From the NCBI RefSeq assembly GCF_021206925.1, contig NZ_JAJPRF010000012.1:52800-116799 (forward strand): a stretch of DNA of 64,000 nt, written 5' to 3'. This DNA is from Rhodoflexus caldus. GTDB lineage: Bacteria > Bacteroidota > Bacteroidia > Cytophagales > Thermoflexibacteraceae. The notes beneath the pieces were generated by a model. The model saw only the letters and a list, made by a program, of their open reading frames with translations, was not told the origin of the DNA and did not search any database. Position 1 is the stretch's first letter. Each line of letters begins with the position of its first letter. The translations under genes and the position numbers were made by a program. This document shows positions 8,863-16,842 of the stretch, in pieces.

Positions 8863-10193
8863 ACGATATACAAAGCATCAAACAACGCTTCGGCATCATC
8901 GGCAATTCGCCTGCGCTGAACCATGCCATTCAGGTGGCTACACAGGTAGCTGCTACCGACCTCACTGTGCTCATTACAGGTGAAAGCGGCAGCGGCAAGG
9001 AATCTTTTTCCAAGATTATCCACAACCTGAGTGCCCGCAAACACAATAATTTTATTGCCATCAACTGCGGTGCCATCCCCGAAGGAACAATAGATTCCGA
9101 ACTGTTCGGGCATGAAAAAGGCTCTTTCACGGGCGCAACCGAAGCCCGCAAAGGCTATTTTGAAGTTACTGACGGCGGCACGATTTTCTTGGATGAAATC
9201 GGCGAAATGCCCCTTGGAACGCAGGCAAGGCTGTTGCGCGTGCTGGAAAACGGCGAATTTATCAAAGTGGGTTCGTCCAAAGTGCAGAAAACCAATGTGC
9301 GCGTGGTGGCCGCCACCAACGTGGACTTGCTCAAAGCCGCCGAACAGGGCAAATTCCGCTTGGATTTGTACTACCGCCTCAACACCGTTCCGATTTACAT
9401 TCCGCCCCTGCGCGAGCGCGGCAACGATATTGAGTTGCTGTTCCGCAAGTTTGCCACCGACTTTGCCGAGCGCTACCGCGTCAAACCCGTAACGCTGGAC
9501 GAAGGCGCGAAGCAATTGCTGTTGAACTATCCTTTCCCGGGCAACATACGGCAGTTGAAAAACATCGCCGAGCAAGTGTCACTTTTGGAAACCAACCGCG
9601 ATATTAACGCCGCCACGCTTGCAAAATACCTGCCGCCCGTTAATAATGCGTCCAAACCTGCTTCTTTGCTGCCCGCCGTTACGGGCGACCAACGTGACGA
9701 GCAACTTTCCGAACGCGATTTGCTATACAAAGTCCTCTTTGATTTGCGCCGCGACGTTACCGACCTGAAAAAGGTAGTCTTGGGGCTGCTGCAAGGCGAT
9801 ATTGCCAACGAAAAAAACCTTTTGCAACAAAATCAACGGCTGTTCGGCAATTTAGACATGACCGCGGCAACCGATGAAGCCGTTAATGCGCCTTTCCGCC
9901 ACGAACCCGCGGAAACCAAAATTGCACCGGTGGTAATTACGAGCAATCCTGCCGGCAAAACCACTGCCCCTCACAAAGAAGATGAGTATGAGTTTGTAGG
10001 CATTGAAGATGTGCCGCATGAAATACATCAGGAAGAAGAGGACAGTCTGTCGCTGGAAAAGAAGGAAAAGGAAATGATTATCAAGGCCTTGGCTAAAAAT
10101 AATCACAAGCGCAAATATGCCGCGCAGGACTTGGGCATTTCCGAGCGCACGCTGTACCGCAAAATTAAACAGTACGGCATAGACGAAGAGTAA
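8859..10193 (+). CDS. Sigma-54-dependent Fis-family transcriptional activator
   Basis: A 444-residue AAA+ activator for RNA polymerase-sigma54. It lacks an N-terminal receiver domain: the AAA+ domain starts almost at once, with Walker A GESGSGKE (41-48), the sigma54-contacting loop GSFTGA (Ser in place of the usual Ala in GAFTGA), Walker B GGTIFLDEIGE, and arginine-finger region. A ~150-residue linker (DQRDEQLSERDLLYKVL..., then acidic HQEEEDSLSLE) leads to a Fis-type helix-turn-helix at ~415-444 (AAQDLGISERTLYRKI). Without a sensor domain it may be controlled by partner proteins or levels. It sits upstream of lptE, a TPR gene and secG, a linkage commonly seen in Bacteroidota. Confidence 0.95.
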   Translation: MNDIQSIKQRFGIIGNSPALNHAIQVATQVAATDLTVLITGESGSGKESFSKIIHNLSARKHNNFIAINCGAIPEGTIDSELFGHEKGSFTGATEARKGYFEVTDGGTIFLDEIGEMPLGTQARLLRVLENGEFIKVGSSKVQKTNVRVVAATNVDLLKAAEQGKFRLDLYYRLNTVPIYIPPLRERGNDIELLFRKFATDFAERYRVKPVTLDEGAKQLLLNYPFPGNIRQLKNIAEQVSLLETNRDINAATLAKYLPPVNNASKPASLLPAVTGDQRDEQLSERDLLYKVLFDLRRDVTDLKKVVLGLLQGDIANEKNLLQQNQRLFGNLDMTAATDEAVNAPFRHEPAETKIAPVVITSNPAGKTTAPHKEDEYEFVGIEDVPHEIHQEEEDSLSLEKKEKEMIIKALAKNNHKRKYAAQDLGISERTLYRKIKQYGIDEE

Positions 10194-10197
10194 AGCC

Positions 10198-10237
10198 CAT
10201 CTGTAGCATGAGGTTTGCAAACCTCATGCTACAGATG
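10198..10237. repeat. Perfect 40-bp palindrome
   Basis: Positions 10198-10217 and 10218-10237 are exact inverse complements with no loop (centre at TTTG|CAAA). It fills the gap between the sigma-54 activator stop and lptE, ending 22 bp before the lptE ATG. It could form a 20-bp hairpin in mRNA; there is no U tract. Likely an interspersed palindromic element. Confidence 0.85.
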
Positions 10238-10259
10238 AGAAATTCAAATATTGACTTCC

Positions 10260-10805
10260 ATGAAAAAAAACATCCTTATCATACCCTTTTTGGTAGCACT
10301 TTGCCTGTTGAGCGGCTGCGCCAAAGCACCGGGATTTACCTTTTCGGGCATCAACTTAGACCCGAAAATCCAGACCATGCAGATAGAACTGTTCTATGCC
10401 GACGTTCCCGCAGGGCCTGCTAACCTTTCGCTGCAATTTACCGAATCGCTGCGGGAGTATTTCATGCGCAACACACGCCTGCGATTGGTAAACAACAACG
10501 GCGACTTGCGGTTTAGCGGCACCATCACGGGATACGAGGTAACACCTGTTGCCCCTTCGGCAGGTTCGGTACAATCGGGCGGAGTTGATTTTCAGCAACT
10601 GGCAGCCCTGCAACGGCTGACCATTAAAGTAAAGGTCAATTATGAAAATACGGCCGATGAAAGCCTGAACTTTGACCAAGAGTTTACTTTTTTTGAAGAT
10701 TTCCCTCAAAATCAGAACCTTTCTCAGGTAGAACAAGACCTCATCCGTCGCATTTTTGACCAAATCATATTGGATATTTTCAATAAATCGGTGGCCAATT
10801 GGTGA
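10260..10805 (+). CDS. lptE: LptE-family LPS assembly lipoprotein
   Basis: An outer-membrane lipoprotein predicted to plug the LptD translocon during lipopolysaccharide insertion. Start chosen at ATG 10260 (MKKNILIIPF) rather than the TTG at 10251, because it gives a normal lipoprotein signal peptide with lipobox LLSGC at about residue 20. The mature ~160 residues carry the LptE-like pattern: early strand AKAPGFTFSGI, the helix SLREYFMRNTRLRLV, then GDLRFSGTITGYEV, and a C-terminal helix with QDLIRRIFDQIILDIFN. The neighbourhood (sigma-54 activator upstream, TPR and secG downstream) matches the usual Bacteroidota setting for this family. Confidence 0.88.
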   Translation: MKKNILIIPFLVALCLLSGCAKAPGFTFSGINLDPKIQTMQIELFYADVPAGPANLSLQFTESLREYFMRNTRLRLVNNNGDLRFSGTITGYEVTPVAPSAGSVQSGGVDFQQLAALQRLTIKVKVNYENTADESLNFDQEFTFFEDFPQNQNLSQVEQDLIRRIFDQIILDIFNKSVANW

Positions 10806-10824
10806 GCGCTTTGCAACAAATTTT

Positions 10825-10832
10825 TAACTTTG
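10825..10832 (+). promoter_or_regulatory. Minus-7 box upstream of the TPR-protein gene
   Basis: TAACTTTG fits TAnnTTTG and lies 22 bp before the ATG at 10855, suggesting the TPR/secG pair can be transcribed separately from lptE. Confidence 0.45.
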
Positions 10833-10854
10833 AATTTGTGATGCCTCATCTGCT

Positions 10855-12438
10855 ATGATTGACAGAGAACAATTTACCCAATTGATACGCTATTCGGGAG
10901 AAGGTATCATGCCTGTTTCTGCCGATATGCTCGCACAATTAGTGAAGGTTTATCCCTATTGTGCAACTTTTCACTGGCGGCTGGCACAGGCCACCGGAAA
11001 AATGGCGCATATCAGCAAAGCGGCTTTGTATGCACCCGACCGTGCACGGCTCAAGCAAGTCATCCATAAAGAATTTCATACTGCAGATGAAGATTTGGCC
11101 ACTTTATCCATAGACTTTACTGCCGAGGAGGTTAATCTGTTTGACAAAATCAGCGTGATGCATTCCCCTGAAATATTGGAACAGGCCATCGTTGTCGAGC
11201 CTCCCGATGAACAGGGCAGCCTCCGTCAGGAAACTGTTGCTTCTTTTTTTCCGACAGAACAGGAAACCGTTGCACATGACGAAGCCCTGCCAACCGCTTC
11301 GGAATGGACTGCGGCAGAAAGCAGCCATACGGAAGAGCCGCCTGTCGCCGAGAAATTTACATGGGAACCATCCGCCATAACTCCCGAGCCTTTGGAAGAT
11401 GCGCTACCCGAGTTGCCGGATTTTGACATGGATGCGCTCATTCACGACAGTGAATATGAGCAATTGCGGAAAGAAGTACTGGGGGAAACAGCCCCGCCTG
11501 TTGCCTACGAGCCGACTATTTACCATGACGACGACATCCTCCCTCCTTTGGGCGATGATGAAGATGCATCGGAAGATGATTTGGTGCTGGATGTCTTAGA
11601 TGAAATCGTAAGCCCTGTCAGCACATCAACGCCTGCATCTTCATTTACTCCTGTGCAGCCGCTTGCAACAGAGATAACCGATACACCGGAACACGTGCTG
11701 GAGCCTTACACCGAGCGTTTAGATGCAGAAAAAGCCTACTATCAAGGTGAAGGAATGCCGCAAGTGTGGGATGAAACCCTGCTGCCCGATTGGCAACAAC
11801 TCAGCGATGCCGATGAAAAAGCCTTGCAGCAACAGCAACAAGAAGAAGCCGCTTGGCAAACCGCATGGAACAAATCAGCAACCGACAATAGCGAAATTAC
11901 CGTTTTGGGTGAACCTGCGGAAAATGGCGATTTTGTGGTAAGCTATGCAGAACGGCACGAAGCCGAAGCCCAATGGTACGCCGAGCAAACAAAAGCCTTT
12001 GAAACAAGTTCGGAAGCGCATACTGCAAAAAATTCGCCGCTTGAAAACCCTACAACCACAGATGAGCAACCTGTTACCGACGATTTAAGTTTTTTTGACA
12101 GCCTTGCAGAAGAATCTGCTCCGGCAATAACCCCATCTACCGAAACCGTACCTGCTATGACAAACCCTAATGCTTGGGATATCATTGAAGAATTTATCAA
12201 AAAAGAACCGACCATTACCGTTGACCGCAGCAAATTGGAAAGCATAACCGAACAAGAAGACCTTTCCAGCAAAAGCGTTCAGGAAAACGATGACAATATT
12301 TCCGAATATTTAGCCCGAATTTATGTGCGGCAAGGTAAAAAAGAGAAGGCTATCAGCATTTATGAGCGCCTTGCTTTGAAATATCCGGAGAAAAGTACTT
12401 ACTTTGCGACTCAAATTGAGGAGCTTAATCGCGCATAA
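10855..12438 (+). CDS. Acidic TPR-containing protein, function unknown
   Basis: A 527-residue cytoplasmic protein without signal peptide. The first ~100 residues form a helical domain (MLAQLVKVYPYCATFHWRLA), followed by a long, acidic, Pro/Glu/Thr-rich, probably disordered region (~100-440) with poly-Gln (QQQQQE). A single TPR-like helical pair ends the protein (YLARIYVRQGKKEKAISIYERLALKYPEK). This architecture recurs in Bacteroidota between lptE and secG but has no assigned function that I know of. Its 3' end overlaps the longest reading frame of secG, although the probable secG start lies 10 bp after its stop. Confidence 0.85.
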   Translation: MIDREQFTQLIRYSGEGIMPVSADMLAQLVKVYPYCATFHWRLAQATGKMAHISKAALYAPDRARLKQVIHKEFHTADEDLATLSIDFTAEEVNLFDKISVMHSPEILEQAIVVEPPDEQGSLRQETVASFFPTEQETVAHDEALPTASEWTAAESSHTEEPPVAEKFTWEPSAITPEPLEDALPELPDFDMDALIHDSEYEQLRKEVLGETAPPVAYEPTIYHDDDILPPLGDDEDASEDDLVLDVLDEIVSPVSTSTPASSFTPVQPLATEITDTPEHVLEPYTERLDAEKAYYQGEGMPQVWDETLLPDWQQLSDADEKALQQQQQEEAAWQTAWNKSATDNSEITVLGEPAENGDFVVSYAERHEAEAQWYAEQTKAFETSSEAHTAKNSPLENPTTTDEQPVTDDLSFFDSLAEESAPAITPSTETVPAMTNPNAWDIIEEFIKKEPTITVDRSKLESITEQEDLSSKSVQENDDNISEYLARIYVRQGKKEKAISIYERLALKYPEKSTYFATQIEELNRA

Positions 12439-12448
12439 TAACAAGATA

Positions 12449-12820
12449 ATGACACAGTTAATCATCGTTCTGATTCTGATTATAGCTGTACTGCTGATTT
12501 TGGCAGTAATGGCACAAAACTCCAAAGGCAGCGGCTTGGCCGGCAATCTGGGAGCATCTGCTGCTACCCAAATTATGGGAGCCAAGCGTACTACCGATTT
12601 TCTGGAGCGTGTTACATGGGTTTTTGCAGGTACTATCATGGTGCTTTCTCTGCTGGCTAACATAACATTTGACCGCACGGCAGAACTCAACAGCCCTAAC
12701 ATGGAGGCAGCAAAAGGCAAGCAAAAAACCGTTCCTGTTCCTCCCAATACGCCTGCGCCCGGTTTGGTAACACCTTCCACACCTGCCGAAGAGGGTGCTA
12801 AAACCGATTCCGCGAAGTAA
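12449..12820 (+). CDS. secG: Preprotein translocase subunit SecG
   Basis: The accessory membrane subunit of the SecYEG channel. ATG at 12449 gives 123 residues starting with TM1 (LIIVLILIIAVLLILAVMAQ), the conserved cytoplasmic loop (NSKGSGLAGNLGAS...QIMGAKRTTDFLERVTW) and TM2 (VFAGTIMVLSLLANI). The C-terminal ~45 residues are Pro/Ala/Thr-rich, as usual in Bacteroidota SecG. An upstream in-frame ATG at 12404 would overlap the TPR gene and add 15 unsupported residues. Last gene before a strong terminator. Confidence 0.95.
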   Translation: MTQLIIVLILIIAVLLILAVMAQNSKGSGLAGNLGASAATQIMGAKRTTDFLERVTWVFAGTIMVLSLLANITFDRTAELNSPNMEAAKGKQKTVPVPPNTPAPGLVTPSTPAEEGAKTDSAK

Positions 12821-12843
12821 AACTTGTTGAAACATAGGACTTT

Positions 12844-12888
12844 AAAAAGTTTCAAACGCCTCGGCAGTTTGAAACTTTTTTATTTTTT
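12844..12888 (+). terminator. Rho-independent terminator after secG
   Basis: A perfect 14-bp stem (AAAAAGTTTCAAAC / GTTTGAAACTTTTT), 9-nt loop and continuing T-rich run. It ends the secG transcript. Confidence 0.92.
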
Positions 12889-13031
12889 CAGTTGCTAACA
12901 AGTACGTGAACAGTTTAAAATGAACTCATTAAAGTCCGCTGACTGGGACGCATCCTGTTAGCCTTCGCAGGTGCTAACAGCGCTTTAAACAAGAAGAAGA
13001 ATTCATTTTGCTCATCTATTAACTTCAACAC

Positions 13032-15509
13032 ATGAACCCGCCCCTGCATCCGCATATTGCCCGTTGGTTTGCTGCCAAAGGTTGGCAGATACAGCCTTTT
13101 CAGCAGGCTTGTATGGATGCATTTTTGGCAGGGCGCTCGGGTTTGCTCAATGCTCCGACGGGCAGCGGCAAAACCTATGCGCTGTGGTTGCCCTGCCTTG
13201 CCGAATATTTGCATCAAGGCGGCAGCACGGGGGCTGATGTCAAACCGCCCGGGCGTTTGCAAGTGTTGTGGATTACGCCGCTGCGGGCGCTTTCCAAAGA
13301 CTTGCAACAGGCAATGCAGCGCGCTTGCGACGAAATGCAAATCCCTTGGCGGGTGGCGCTGCGCACAGGCGACACCACATCAGCCGAACGCCAAAAGCAG
13401 CGCAAAAACGCGCCCGAATGCATGGTTACTACGCCCGAAAGTCTGCACCTGTTTTTTGCAACCAAAGACCACGCGGCGTTTTTCGGCGACCTGAAAGCCG
13501 TTATCATTGACGAATGGCACGAACTGATGGGCACAAAGCGCGGCGTGCAAACGGAATTAGCCGTTGCCCACCTGTTACGGTTGCAACCCAAAGCCCGCGT
13601 ATGGGGCATTTCGGCAACCATCGGCAACCTGCAAGAGGCTGCCGAAACGCTCACGTTTCCGTTGAGAAAGCAACAGCCTGATTTTGAGCCTTGTATCATT
13701 CGGGCAAATATCAAAAAAGCCATTGAAGTAATTTCCATCCTGCCCGATACAGTGGAAAAATTCCCTTGGGCGGGGCATCTGGGCATCAACCTGTTGCACA
13801 AGGTGCTGCCGATTATTGAGCAAAGCAAAACCACGTTGATATTTACCAACACGCGCAGCCAAACCGAAATTTGGTATCAAAAACTGCTGGAAGCCGCCCC
13901 CGAACTGGCGGGACTGATTGCCATGCACCACGGGTCGTTGGACAATGAAATCCGCACGTGGGTAGAGGAAGCCCTGCACGCCGAGAAGCTGAAAGCGGTT
14001 GTCTGTACGTCAAGTTTGGATTTGGGCGTAGATTTTCGCCCCGTGGATACCGTTATTCAGGTGGGTAGCCCCAAAGGCGCGGGCAGGTTCATCCAACGGG
14101 CAGGCAGAAGCGGACACCGCCCGGGCGATGTGAGCCGCATCTACTTCCTGCCGACTCATTCGCTGGAACTGATAGAAGGCTGCGCCCTGCGCCATGCCGT
14201 CTGCCATGAGGTAGTAGAGCCGCGCCCGCCGCTGCAAAATTGCTACGACGTGCTGGTGCAATACATGGTTACGCTGGCGGTTTCCGACGGCTTCCGCCCC
14301 GATGATTTATGGGATGAAGTTACCGCTACGCACGCTTTCCGCCAATTGAGCAAAGAAGCATGGGCATGGGCGCTATCGTTCATCACCACGGGCGGCGCGG
14401 GATTGGCGCAATACGATGAGTTCAAAAAAGTAGAACCCGATGAACAGGGCGTTTACAAAGTCCGCAGCCGTCGGATTGCCATGTTGCACCGCCTCAGCAT
14501 CGGCACCATCGTCAGCGACCCGGTTGTCAGGGTGCAGTATGTCGGCGGCGGCTTCATCGGCACGGTGGAAGAGTCGTTCATTTCGCGGCTCAAAGAGGGC
14601 GATACGTTTTGGTTTGCGGGCAGAAGCCTTGCCTTTGTGCGCCTGAAAGACATGGTGGCGCAGGTGCGCAAAAGCAACAAAAAAACGGGACAAATGCCGC
14701 GCTGGGGTGGCGGGCGCGTGCCGCTTTCTTCCTCACTGTCAGCACTTCTGCGCGAAAAAATGCAGGGCTGGGAACAAAGCCGCGAAATAGAAATGCAAAC
14801 CATCGGCCCCGTGCTGGAATTGCAACAGCGTTGGTCGCTTGTCCCGCGTCCTGATGAATTGCTCATTGAATACCTGCAAACACAGGAAGGCTACCACCTG
14901 TTTGTTTATCCGTTTGAAGGGCGTTGGGTGCATGAAGTGCTGGCGGCGGTAATTGCCTACCGCCTGACGGTGCGCCAACCGATTACTTTTTCCATTGCGA
15001 TGAACGACTACGGCTTTGAACTGCTTTCCGACCAACCTTTTGACGTGGAAGATGCCTTGGCGGAAGATTTGTTCTCTGCCGAAAACCTGCAAGAAGATAT
15101 CCGCGCGGGCATGAACCAAACCGAAATGGCACGGCGCAAATTCCGCGACATCGGGGTCATCGGCGGACTGATTTTTCAGGGCTACCCGGGTAAAAACATC
15201 ACCTTCAAGCACTTACAGGCATCATCTAAGCTACTGTTCGACGTGCTGGAAGAATACGAACCCGACAACCTACTGGTGCAACAGGCATACAACGAAGTAG
15301 TGAATATACAGTTGGACTTCAAGCGGCTGAAAGAGGCGTTGCAACGAATCAGGCATCAAAAAATCGTATTGAAACGACCAAAAAATCCTACGCCTTTTGC
15401 TTTCCCTATTTTGGTGGACAGGCTTCGCGAGCAAGTATCATCTGAGAGTTTGGAAGAACGTATCGGCAGAATGACGCTGCGTTTGGAAGATATCGCTTCG
15501 GGTTTTTAG
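13032..15509 (+). CDS. Ligase-associated-type DEXH box DNA helicase (Lhr-like)
   Basis: An 825-residue superfamily-2 helicase of the TIGR04121 type, related to the Lhr core and implicated in DNA repair. Motifs: Q-like FQQACMDAF, Walker A APTGSGKT (41-48), DEWH (motif II, about residue 160), SATIGN (motif III), IFTNTRSQTE (motif IV), and QRAGRSGHRPGD (motif VI, RxGRxGR-like). A DUF4145/Lhr-type winged-helix and beta-barrel C-terminal region follows. In many bacteria this family is encoded with an ATP-dependent DNA ligase, a metallophosphoesterase and a nuclease; none is adjacent here. Its stop codon overlaps the stop of a convergent small gene by 3 bp. Confidence 0.93.
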   Translation: MNPPLHPHIARWFAAKGWQIQPFQQACMDAFLAGRSGLLNAPTGSGKTYALWLPCLAEYLHQGGSTGADVKPPGRLQVLWITPLRALSKDLQQAMQRACDEMQIPWRVALRTGDTTSAERQKQRKNAPECMVTTPESLHLFFATKDHAAFFGDLKAVIIDEWHELMGTKRGVQTELAVAHLLRLQPKARVWGISATIGNLQEAAETLTFPLRKQQPDFEPCIIRANIKKAIEVISILPDTVEKFPWAGHLGINLLHKVLPIIEQSKTTLIFTNTRSQTEIWYQKLLEAAPELAGLIAMHHGSLDNEIRTWVEEALHAEKLKAVVCTSSLDLGVDFRPVDTVIQVGSPKGAGRFIQRAGRSGHRPGDVSRIYFLPTHSLELIEGCALRHAVCHEVVEPRPPLQNCYDVLVQYMVTLAVSDGFRPDDLWDEVTATHAFRQLSKEAWAWALSFITTGGAGLAQYDEFKKVEPDEQGVYKVRSRRIAMLHRLSIGTIVSDPVVRVQYVGGGFIGTVEESFISRLKEGDTFWFAGRSLAFVRLKDMVAQVRKSNKKTGQMPRWGGGRVPLSSSLSALLREKMQGWEQSREIEMQTIGPVLELQQRWSLVPRPDELLIEYLQTQEGYHLFVYPFEGRWVHEVLAAVIAYRLTVRQPITFSIAMNDYGFELLSDQPFDVEDALAEDLFSAENLQEDIRAGMNQTEMARRKFRDIGVIGGLIFQGYPGKNITFKHLQASSKLLFDVLEEYEPDNLLVQQAYNEVVNIQLDFKRLKEALQRIRHQKIVLKRPKNPTPFAFPILVDRLREQVSSESLEERIGRMTLRLEDIASGF

Positions 15510-15733
15510 CCAAACAGTTCTTTCTCTTCTACGATAGAATAGCTGTTTACATATTCTGACCACTGAGGAAGGCGTTGTGCCAAATTTTGTTTAGCTTCTG
15601 CCAATGCAGCCTCTCTATTGCTACCCATGCCTACACCGCTGCCTCTCAAACGCTTGCCACACGCTGATGTAGCCTCTCCGCTAATCACTACCATATACTT
15701 GCGGACTGAATTTATCGTACTGTTAAGTTTCAT
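15506..15733 (-). CDS. Small uncharacterised protein
   Basis: 75 residues, not recognised. The sequence is polar with a basic N-terminal half (STINSVRKYMVVISGEATSACGKRLRGSG) and a helix-forming second half (EAALAEAKQNLAQRLPQW). It has no signal peptide or membrane segment. The gene converges on the helicase gene with stops overlapping, and is followed upstream by an AT-rich intergenic stretch. Coding status is supported by normal-looking composition and length, not by homology. Confidence 0.55.
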   Translation of the reverse strand: MKLNSTINSVRKYMVVISGEATSACGKRLRGSGVGMGSNREAALAEAKQNLAQRLPQWSEYVNSYSIVEEKELFG

Positions 15734-15916
15734 AATGGTATGTAATGTTTAGTTTAGCTATTACAAATATATGAAAAAAAATAGCCTGTAAAAAAGTTTC
15801 TTATTTTTTTATTTAATGATTCCGGATTGTTTAAATGTTGAATAAATGCAATTTTTAATGGATTGAATGAGGAAAGTTGGAAATGGCAGATATGTAAGTT
15901 AATTGACTTTCTTGCA

Positions 15917-16837
15917 TCAAATAAGGGAAATATTTCCCTGAGCAGCATTGATAAGCACATCGGCACCTACCGGTAGCAGCACCTTTTGCGGAATATGTCC
16001 AAATTGTGCGCCGGCAAATGCAGGAATACCCAACGGCATAATATAGTCGCGGAATACATCCTCTAACGAACGGCTGTAATCGCCTTTACCCTCCGGACAA
16101 TGCGTAAAAGCTCCCAAGACAATTCCGGCAATCTTGTCCAAAATTCCTGCCAGTTTCAATTGGCAAAAAAGACGGTCAATGCGGTAAGTTGCTTCACCGA
16201 CATCTTCCAAAAATAAAATAGCACCCTCCCAAGAAGGCAAGTATTTGCTGCCGATAAGGGAACACAGCACTGTGAGATTGCCCCCTAAAAGTTTACCGGA
16301 AGCAACACCTTCTTTTAGTACCATCAGTTCATTATCGGCTTGCAGCATATCGCGGCTGTGTAAAATGGTAGTGGCTGGGGCAGATGACTGGTATAACAAT
16401 GCCTGCAAACGGCTTAAAGTAAAGTCATCGCCTAAATCGCGGGCTACGGCTCCGTGCCAAGTAATCAACCCTGTTTGCGCATAAATAGCAAGCAGCAAGG
16501 TGGTGATATCGCTGTATCCCATAAAAATTTTGGGGTTAGCGGCTATCAGGTCAAAGTTGATATGTGGCAACAGGCGAGCAGAACCCCATCCTCCGCGAAA
16601 AGCAATAACGGCTTTTACTTCAGGGTCGGCAAACATGGTGTGTAAATCGGCTAAACGTTGCTCATCCGTACCGGCCAAATACCCCCATTTGGCCTGCCAG
16701 TGCCTGCCATGTTTCACCTGAAAGCCAAGCGATTGCCACAGGTGTACGGCCTGCCGATAAGGGGCTTCTTCATATAGCGAACCGGCAGGACTAATAAGCC
16801 CGATGGTATCACCGGGCTTTAAAAGTGGAGGAAACAT
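15917..16837 (-). CDS. LD-carboxypeptidase (peptidase S66)
   Basis: A 306-residue murein tetrapeptide LD-carboxypeptidase (LdcA/MccF family), which removes the terminal D-Ala from muropeptide tetrapeptides in peptidoglycan recycling. The catalytic Ser109 is in the nucleophile elbow FMGYSDITTLL. The Glu of the triad lies in LFLEDVGEATYRIDR and the His in FGHIPQKVLLPVG. The N-terminal GDTIGLISPAG motif is typical. It follows the SpoIIE phosphatase gene by 5 bp in a leftward operon. No signal peptide is seen, consistent with a cytoplasmic enzyme. Confidence 0.93.
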   Translation of the reverse strand: MFPPLLKPGDTIGLISPAGSLYEEAPYRQAVHLWQSLGFQVKHGRHWQAKWGYLAGTDEQRLADLHTMFADPEVKAVIAFRGGWGSARLLPHINFDLIAANPKIFMGYSDITTLLLAIYAQTGLITWHGAVARDLGDDFTLSRLQALLYQSSAPATTILHSRDMLQADNELMVLKEGVASGKLLGGNLTVLCSLIGSKYLPSWEGAILFLEDVGEATYRIDRLFCQLKLAGILDKIAGIVLGAFTHCPEGKGDYSRSLEDVFRDYIMPLGIPAFAGAQFGHIPQKVLLPVGADVLINAAQGNISLI

Positions 16838-16842
16838 CGTTA

